A DNA stretch of 9,736 nt from JANYIP01 sp031394045 (GTDB lineage Bacteria > Actinomycetota > Actinomycetes > Prado026): assembly GCA_031394045.1 (NCBI GenBank), contig JANMWN010000247.1, positions 1 to 9,736 on the forward strand, written 5' to 3'. The notes under the pieces are model-generated. The model searched no databases. It worked only from the letters and a program-made list of their open reading frames with translations, and was not told the DNA's origin. Each line of letters opens with the position of its first letter. Position 1 is the first letter of the stretch. The position numbers were made by a program, and so were the translations under genes. This document shows positions 5,761 to 9,736 of the stretch, piece by piece.

Positions 5761-5779
5761 GAGGCAGGGTCCGGACCGG

Positions 5780-7060
5780 ATGACGTCAGCGACGAACCGC
5801 AGGGTCGCCGTGATCGGTAGCGGCGTCGCAGGGCTGACCGCCTCCTGGGCGCTCCAGCACACCGCGGACGTGACGTTGTACGAGGCCGACGACCGCCTCG
5901 GCGGGCACGCCCACACCCACGACATCGCGCGGCCGGCCGGTGGCTCGATCGCGGTCGACACCGGCTTCATCGTCCACAACGAGCGGACGTACCCCACGCT
6001 GCTGCGGCTGTTCGCCGAGCTCGGCGTCGGCACGCAGGAGTCCGACATGAGCATGTCGGTGCGCTGCGACGGCTGTGGGCTCGAGTACGCGGGAGCCCGT
6101 GGCCTGTCCGGCCTGTTCGCGCAGCCGCGCTCGCTGATCCGCGGTCGCTACCTGCGCATGCTTACCGAGGTCCGGACCTTCCACGCCGCAGCGCGCGCCG
6201 TCCTCGCCGACGGGTCGGCCAGTTCCCAGCAGGACGTCACCCTCGCCGAGTTCCTCGCGGCCGGTGGCTACTCCGCGTACTTCGTCTCGCACTTCATGAC
6301 CCCGGTGGTGTCCGCGGTCTGGTCCTGCTCGCCGAGCACGGCCGGCGCCTACCCCGCCCGGTACCTGTTCGAGTTCCTCGCGAACCACGGGATGCTCTCG
6401 GTCACCGGTTCACCGCCCTGGCGAACCGTCACCGGCGGTTCGCGCAGCTACGTCGAGCGGGTGGCCAAGGTCCTGTCGGCGGTGCAGACGTCGACCCCGG
6501 TCCGTGCGCTGACCCGCACCGTCGACGGGGTCGAGATCCGCGACGACGGCGACTCGGTCGAGCGCTATGACGCGGTCGTCGTGGCCACCCACCCGGACCA
6601 GGCACTGGCGCTGCTGGCGGCGCCGACGCCGGTCGAGCGCGAGGTCCTCGGCGCATTCCGGTACTCGCGCAACGAGACCGTGCTGCACACCGACGCCTCC
6701 CTACTCCCCCGCAGCAGCCGGGCCCAGGCATCCTGGAACTACCGGATGCGCGACTGCCGGGACCAGGCCCATCATGTACTCGTCAGCTATGACATGACCC
6801 GGTTGCAGCGGCTACCCGGCCAGGAGCGATTCGTCGTGACCCTCAACGGTTCCGAGCACGTCCGCCCCGCGAGCGTGCTCGCCCGCATGGTCTACCACCA
6901 CCCCGTCTACACGCCGGAGTCTGTCGCGGCGCAGGCCCGGCTGCCGGAGCTCGACAGCTCGCGGGTCACCTTCGCCGGGGCGTACCACGGGTGGGGCTTC
7001 CACGAGGACGGCTGCCTGTCCGGCCTCCGGGCCGCGCAGAAGCTGGGCGGTGGCTGGTGA
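5780..7060 (+). CDS. FAD-dependent amine-oxidase-like protein (COG2907 type, Rv0449c-like)
   Basis: The 426-aa product opens with a Rossmann dinucleotide motif VAVIGSGVAGLTASWAL (GSGVAG at 13-18) and the acidic residue E35 that ends the second strand. Next comes DRLGGHAHTH (38-47), the GG motif of flavin amine oxidases and desaturases. A C-terminal FAD-contact segment is visible as FAGAYHGWGFHEDGCLSG (398-415). These are the landmarks of the predicted NAD/FAD-binding proteins that sit beside DUF1365 and CFA-family genes. The role is probably oxidation or desaturation of an acyl chain handled by the neighbours; the true substrate is not established. The ATG at 5780 is chosen because the Rossmann motif begins eight residues later. 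An upstream in-frame extension to 5627 would overlap the hydrolase gene and adds no family sequence. The stop overlaps the next start as GTGA. Confidence 0.88.
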   Translation: MTSATNRRVAVIGSGVAGLTASWALQHTADVTLYEADDRLGGHAHTHDIARPAGGSIAVDTGFIVHNERTYPTLLRLFAELGVGTQESDMSMSVRCDGCGLEYAGARGLSGLFAQPRSLIRGRYLRMLTEVRTFHAAARAVLADGSASSQQDVTLAEFLAAGGYSAYFVSHFMTPVVSAVWSCSPSTAGAYPARYLFEFLANHGMLSVTGSPPWRTVTGGSRSYVERVAKVLSAVQTSTPVRALTRTVDGVEIRDDGDSVERYDAVVVATHPDQALALLAAPTPVEREVLGAFRYSRNETVLHTDASLLPRSSRAQASWNYRMRDCRDQAHHVLVSYDMTRLQRLPGQERFVVTLNGSEHVRPASVLARMVYHHPVYTPESVAAQARLPELDSSRVTFAGAYHGWGFHEDGCLSGLRAAQKLGGGW

Positions 7061-7782
7061 ACGGCGCCCTGTACGACACCCGGATCAGCCACGTACGCAC
7101 CACGCCGCTGCGAAACGCCTTCACCTACCGCAGCTACCAGTGGCTGGTCGACGTCGACCGGCTCCCCCGGCTCCCGGTGGGGCTCGGCGGGCTGGCCAGG
7201 TTCGAGGCCCGCGACCACCTCGGCGACCCAGGGGCGACACTGCGCGCCAACATCGACGGCTACCTCGCGACCGAGGGCATCGACCTGGCCGGTGGCCGGG
7301 TCCTGCTGCTCACCAACGCCCGTACCTTCGGGTACGTCTTCAACCCGCTCTCGGTCTACTGGTGCTTCGACCCCGCCGGGCAGCTCGTCTGCGTCGTCGC
7401 CGAGGTCCACAACACCTATGGCGAACGGCACTGCTACCTGCTGCGTACCGACGAGCGTGGCCGGGCCCGCACCGACAAGGCGTTCTACGTCTCGCCGTTC
7501 TACCCGGTCGACGGCGAGTACCAGATGAGCCTGCCGGTGCCCACGGACGACCTCGCGCTCACCATCACGCTGCACCGCGGCGAGGGGCGGCCATTCGTCG
7601 CGACCGTACGCGGCCGTCGCCGTCGCGCCTCGACCGTCGCCGTCCTGCGGGCCGCCGCCCGCCTCCCCCTGGTCACCCTCGCGGTGGCCGCCCGGATCCG
7701 CGTCCAGGGCGTCAAGCTCTGGCTCCGCCGGCTGCCCGTCGCACCCCGTCCCACCCACATACCTCAGGAGAAAGTCCAGTGA
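7057..7782 (+). CDS. DUF1365 family protein (Rv0448c-like)
   Basis: The 241-aa product starts at GTG 7057 within the GTGA overlap with the FAD protein stop. It has the DUF1365 (COG3496) landmarks: LYDTRISHVRTTPLRNAFTY at the N-terminus (5-24), RTFGYVFNPLSVYWC (89-103), AEVHNTYGERHCYLL (115-129) and KAFYVSPFYPVDGEY (141-155). An Arg-rich basic patch (186-190) precedes a moderately hydrophobic helix (about 193-214), which suggests peripheral membrane contact. The biochemical activity of the family is unknown to me. Its consistent placement between a COG2907 flavoprotein and a CFA-family methyltransferase says it works with them on membrane lipids. A longer frame starting at 6991 lies in the preceding gene and is not used. 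The 3' end overlaps the next start as GTGA. Confidence 0.9.
   Translation: MNGALYDTRISHVRTTPLRNAFTYRSYQWLVDVDRLPRLPVGLGGLARFEARDHLGDPGATLRANIDGYLATEGIDLAGGRVLLLTNARTFGYVFNPLSVYWCFDPAGQLVCVVAEVHNTYGERHCYLLRTDERGRARTDKAFYVSPFYPVDGEYQMSLPVPTDDLALTITLHRGEGRPFVATVRGRRRRASTVAVLRAAARLPLVTLAVAARIRVQGVKLWLRRLPVAPRPTHIPQEKVQ
7766..7770 (+). promoter_or_regulatory. Ribosome binding site of the UfaA1-like gene
   Basis: AGGAG at 7766-7770 is the strongest Shine-Dalgarno sequence in the operon. It lies eight bases before the GTG at 7779 and inside the last codons of the DUF1365 gene. It fixes the start of the methyltransferase gene and rules out the much longer open frame that begins at 7050. Confidence 0.75.
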
Positions 7783-9089
7783 GCCACACCCTTCCGGGCC
7801 GTACGCCCGGTGACACGACCACCTCCTCGACAGCGCCGTCGACCGGTGCCGTCGACGCGCAGCGCTGGCCCGACGTCGTCACCCTCCCGGCTGGCGGGTT
7901 CCGCGCTCGCGTCGCCCGGTCGCTGTTCGAGAGGGTGGTCGACCGGCTCGAGGTGCGGGTGCTGCTGCCGGACGGTCGCGTCATGGGCCGCGGTGGGCTC
8001 ACCGGACCTGTCATGCGGCTGGACCGGCCCGAGTCGTTCTACCGCCGCGTCGGGGCGGGTGGCCTGATCGGCTTCGGCGAGGCGTACCTGGCCGGCGACT
8101 GGACAGCCGACGACCTGGCCGGCGTCCTCACCGTGTTCGCCCGCCGGATGTCCACCCTCGTGCCACCGCCGCTGCAGCGGCTCCGAGACGTGTTCGTGCA
8201 GCACCAGCCGGCCAGCGAGCACGGCACGACGGACAACACGCGGACCAACATCTCCCGCCACTACGACCTGTCCAACGAGCTGTTCGCGCTGTTCCTCGAC
8301 GAGTCCATGACGTACTCGTCCGCCCTCTTCGAGACCGACCCCTCCGGGCTCCTTGACGCCGGCGCCGAGACGCTCGAAGCCGCGCAGCGCCGAAAGATCG
8401 ACCGGCTGCTGGACGGCGCGCACGTGCAGGCCGGCACCCGGGTGCTTGAGATCGGCACGGGATGGGGCGAGCTGGCCATCCGCGCCGCCGAGCGTGGCGC
8501 CGTCGTCCGCTCGATCACCCTCTCGGAGGAGCAGCGCACCCTGGCCCAGGCACGGGTGGCCGAGGCCGGGCTCTCGGACCGCGTCACCATCGACCTGTGC
8601 GACTACCGCGCGGCCGTCGGCAGCTACGACGCGGTGCTCTCCGTCGAGATGATCGAGGCCGTGGGGTACGCGTTCTGGCCGGCGTACTTCGACGTGCTCG
8701 ACGCCCTGCTCGCGCCGGGTGGGCGGGTCGGCCTGCAGGCGATCACCATGCCGCACGACCGGATGCTGGCCTCACGGGACACGTACACCTGGATCCACAA
8801 GTACATCTTCCCCGGCGGCCTGCTGCCCTCGGTGCGCTCCATCAACGAGTCCGTGGCGCAGACCTCGCTCGAGGTGGCCGACCAGTTCTCGTTCGGCGCG
8901 CACTACGCGGAGACGCTGCGGGTGTGGCGCGAGACCTTCGACGGGCAGGCAACAACGGTGGAGGGGCTCGGGTTCGACGACACCTTCCGGCGGATGTGGC
9001 GGTTCTACCTCGCGTACTCCGAGGCCGGCTTCCGGTCCGGCTACCTCGACGTCCAGCAGTTCATCCTCACCAAGGCGGCCTCGGCATGA
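7779..9089 (+). CDS. ufaA1: UfaA1-like SAM-dependent methyltransferase, CFA synthase superfamily (Rv0447c-like)
   Basis: The 436-aa product has a CFA-type N-terminal lipid-binding region (about 40-140) with GFGEAYLAGDW (98-108). The methyltransferase domain follows: HYDLSNELF (161-169), SAM motif VLEIGTGWGELAIRAA (222-237), SVEMIEAVG (288-296) and KYIFPGGLLPS (341-351). The C-terminus has FGAHYAETLRVW (372-383) and AYSEAGFRSGYLDVQQF. It should transfer a methyl group from S-adenosylmethionine to the double bond of phospholipid acyl chains at the inner membrane face. Compared with E. coli Cfa, the bicarbonate-site Cys139 is Ser181 and His266 is Gln320, while Glu239 (Glu293) and Tyr317 (Tyr376) are kept. 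The sequence strongly recalls M. tuberculosis UfaA1, reported to act in tuberculostearic (10-methyl-branched) acid synthesis. Methyl branching rather than cyclopropanation is therefore a reasonable guess. GTG start set by AGGAG; the stop overlaps the next gene as ATGA. Confidence 0.9.
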   Translation: MSHTLPGRTPGDTTTSSTAPSTGAVDAQRWPDVVTLPAGGFRARVARSLFERVVDRLEVRVLLPDGRVMGRGGLTGPVMRLDRPESFYRRVGAGGLIGFGEAYLAGDWTADDLAGVLTVFARRMSTLVPPPLQRLRDVFVQHQPASEHGTTDNTRTNISRHYDLSNELFALFLDESMTYSSALFETDPSGLLDAGAETLEAAQRRKIDRLLDGAHVQAGTRVLEIGTGWGELAIRAAERGAVVRSITLSEEQRTLAQARVAEAGLSDRVTIDLCDYRAAVGSYDAVLSVEMIEAVGYAFWPAYFDVLDALLAPGGRVGLQAITMPHDRMLASRDTYTWIHKYIFPGGLLPSVRSINESVAQTSLEVADQFSFGAHYAETLRVWRETFDGQATTVEGLGFDDTFRRMWRFYLAYSEAGFRSGYLDVQQFILTKAASA

Positions 9090-9736
9090 CCACCACGACC
9101 GCGCGGCCACCAACCACCGCGACTACCGGCATCGCCGACCGGTTGGCGGCCCTGCTCGAGCCGCTCTTCGGTGGTCAGCTGCCGATCCGGATCCGGGCCT
9201 GGGACGGCAGCGAGACCGGGCCGGCCGACACCCCTGTCGCCGTCGTACGGTCCGCGCGGGCGCTGCGCCGGATGCTCTGGAACCCGAACGAGCTCGGCCT
9301 CGCGCAGGCGTACGTCACCGGCGAGCTCGACGTCGAGGGTGACCTGATGGAGGGGCTGACGCTCGTGTGGCAGGCCGTCCGGTCCCGCGGTCTGGTGGCC
9401 CGACGGCCGTCTCCGGCACTGTGGGCCAAGGCCGCGTCGGAGGCGTTCCGGCTCGGCGCGGTGGGCACCCGCCTGCCGGCCCCCGGCTCGCAGGCGCGGC
9501 TGCGCGGACGGCTGCACAGCAAGAGCCGCGACGTGGACGTCATCGCCCACCACTACGACCTGTCCAACGACTTCTACGCCCTGCTGCTCGACCCACACAT
9601 GGCGTACTCCTGCGCGTACTGGACGTCCGACGAGCCCGGCTACACCCTCGAGGACGCCCAGCGCGACAAGCTCGACCTGGTCTGCCGCAAGCTCGGGCTC
9701 CGGCCGGGGATGCGGCTGCTCGACATCGGCTGCGGC
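9086..9736 (+). CDS. Second CFA synthase-like methyltransferase, N-terminal part (runs off right edge)
   Basis: An open frame from ATG 9086 continues to the window end with no stop (217 codons). It overlaps the preceding stop as ATGA. After a Thr-rich head, the CFA N-terminal region is present, with WNPNELGLAQAYVTGELDVE (65-84). It continues with VIAHHYDLSNDFYALLLDP (152-170), AYSCAYW (173-179) and the start of the SAM motif LLDIGCG (211-217). YSCAYW keeps the Cys that binds bicarbonate in E. coli Cfa (Cys139), and CAYW is identical to my memory of that enzyme. This copy is therefore closer to classical cyclopropane synthases than its upstream neighbour. The remaining bicarbonate residues (Glu, His, Tyr) lie beyond the window. 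The likely role is cyclopropane or methyl addition to unsaturated phospholipid chains. The two copies are only distantly similar, so this is not a recent duplication. Confidence 0.88.
   Translation, partial: MTTTTARPPTTATTGIADRLAALLEPLFGGQLPIRIRAWDGSETGPADTPVAVVRSARALRRMLWNPNELGLAQAYVTGELDVEGDLMEGLTLVWQAVRSRGLVARRPSPALWAKAASEAFRLGAVGTRLPAPGSQARLRGRLHSKSRDVDVIAHHYDLSNDFYALLLDPHMAYSCAYWTSDEPGYTLEDAQRDKLDLVCRKLGLRPGMRLLDIGCG

Noticed and set aside
7050..7778. Upstream in-frame extension of the UfaA1-like gene (would make a 679-aa protein)
   Set aside because: The extension translates the DUF1365 gene in the wrong frame and is Arg/Pro-rich. AGGAG followed by GTG at 7779 marks the real start, so this is not a fusion protein.
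5780..9089. Calling the operon a furan fatty acid (Ufa) or TmsAB pathway
   Set aside because: TmsA is, to my knowledge, a different FAD-binding family. The specific UfaD/UfaO assignments cannot be verified from sequence memory, so only a general acyl-modification role is stated.
1..9736. CRISPR arrays, tRNA/rRNA genes, insertion sequences, phage or defence modules
   Set aside because: No regularly spaced repeats, tRNA cloverleaf, transposase or terminal inverted repeats were seen; coding density and base composition appear even across the window.

Overview
The window is about 70% GC, with GTG/ATG starts, 4-bp stop/start overlaps and gene families typical of Actinomycetota (actinobacteria). 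A Propionibacteriales-like member (Nocardioidaceae/Kribbellaceae) is my guess from general feel only; the sequence does not settle the genus. There are no tRNA, rRNA, CRISPR, transposase or phage signatures.

Left half, minus strand, read from about 4960 down to 1. A membrane-anchored GGDEF diguanylate cyclase overlaps by 4 bp (GTGA) an SGNH-fold protein resembling mycobacterial diglucosylglycerate octanoyltransferase. After a 176-bp gap with two hairpins comes an 876-aa secreted Asp-box/BNR beta-propeller protein. It ends at a strong 19-bp inverted-repeat terminator. Next is a 222-bp region that looks like a complete transcription attenuator: promoter, leaderless 11-codon leader peptide MRHELLLTGPR with three consecutive Leu codons, a 9-bp stem-loop, and a terminator hairpin with a U-rich tail. 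It precedes the first 28 codons of leuS (leucyl-tRNA synthetase), which runs off the left edge.

Right half, plus strand, from 5050 to the right edge. This is a tight, probably single, operon: small alpha/beta-hydrolase, 19-bp gap, FAD-dependent amine-oxidase-like protein (COG2907 type), DUF1365 protein, UfaA1-like SAM methyltransferase of the cyclopropane-fatty-acid-synthase (CFA) superfamily, and the first 217 codons of a second, more canonical CFA synthase. The last four genes overlap by GTGA, GTGA and ATGA. The FAD/DUF1365/UfaA1 order matches what I recall of M. tuberculosis Rv0449c-Rv0448c-Rv0447c, a cluster followed there by a DUF1295 membrane protein and sigK/rskA. The cluster probably modifies unsaturated acyl chains of membrane phospholipids.

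The two most interesting points are the leuS leader attenuator and the side-by-side CFA paralogues with different bicarbonate-site residues (Ser/Gln in the first; at least the Cys retained in the second). The two halves are separated by a divergent intergenic region of about 87 bp (4963-5049) that carries two ACCGGT cores 22 bp apart.
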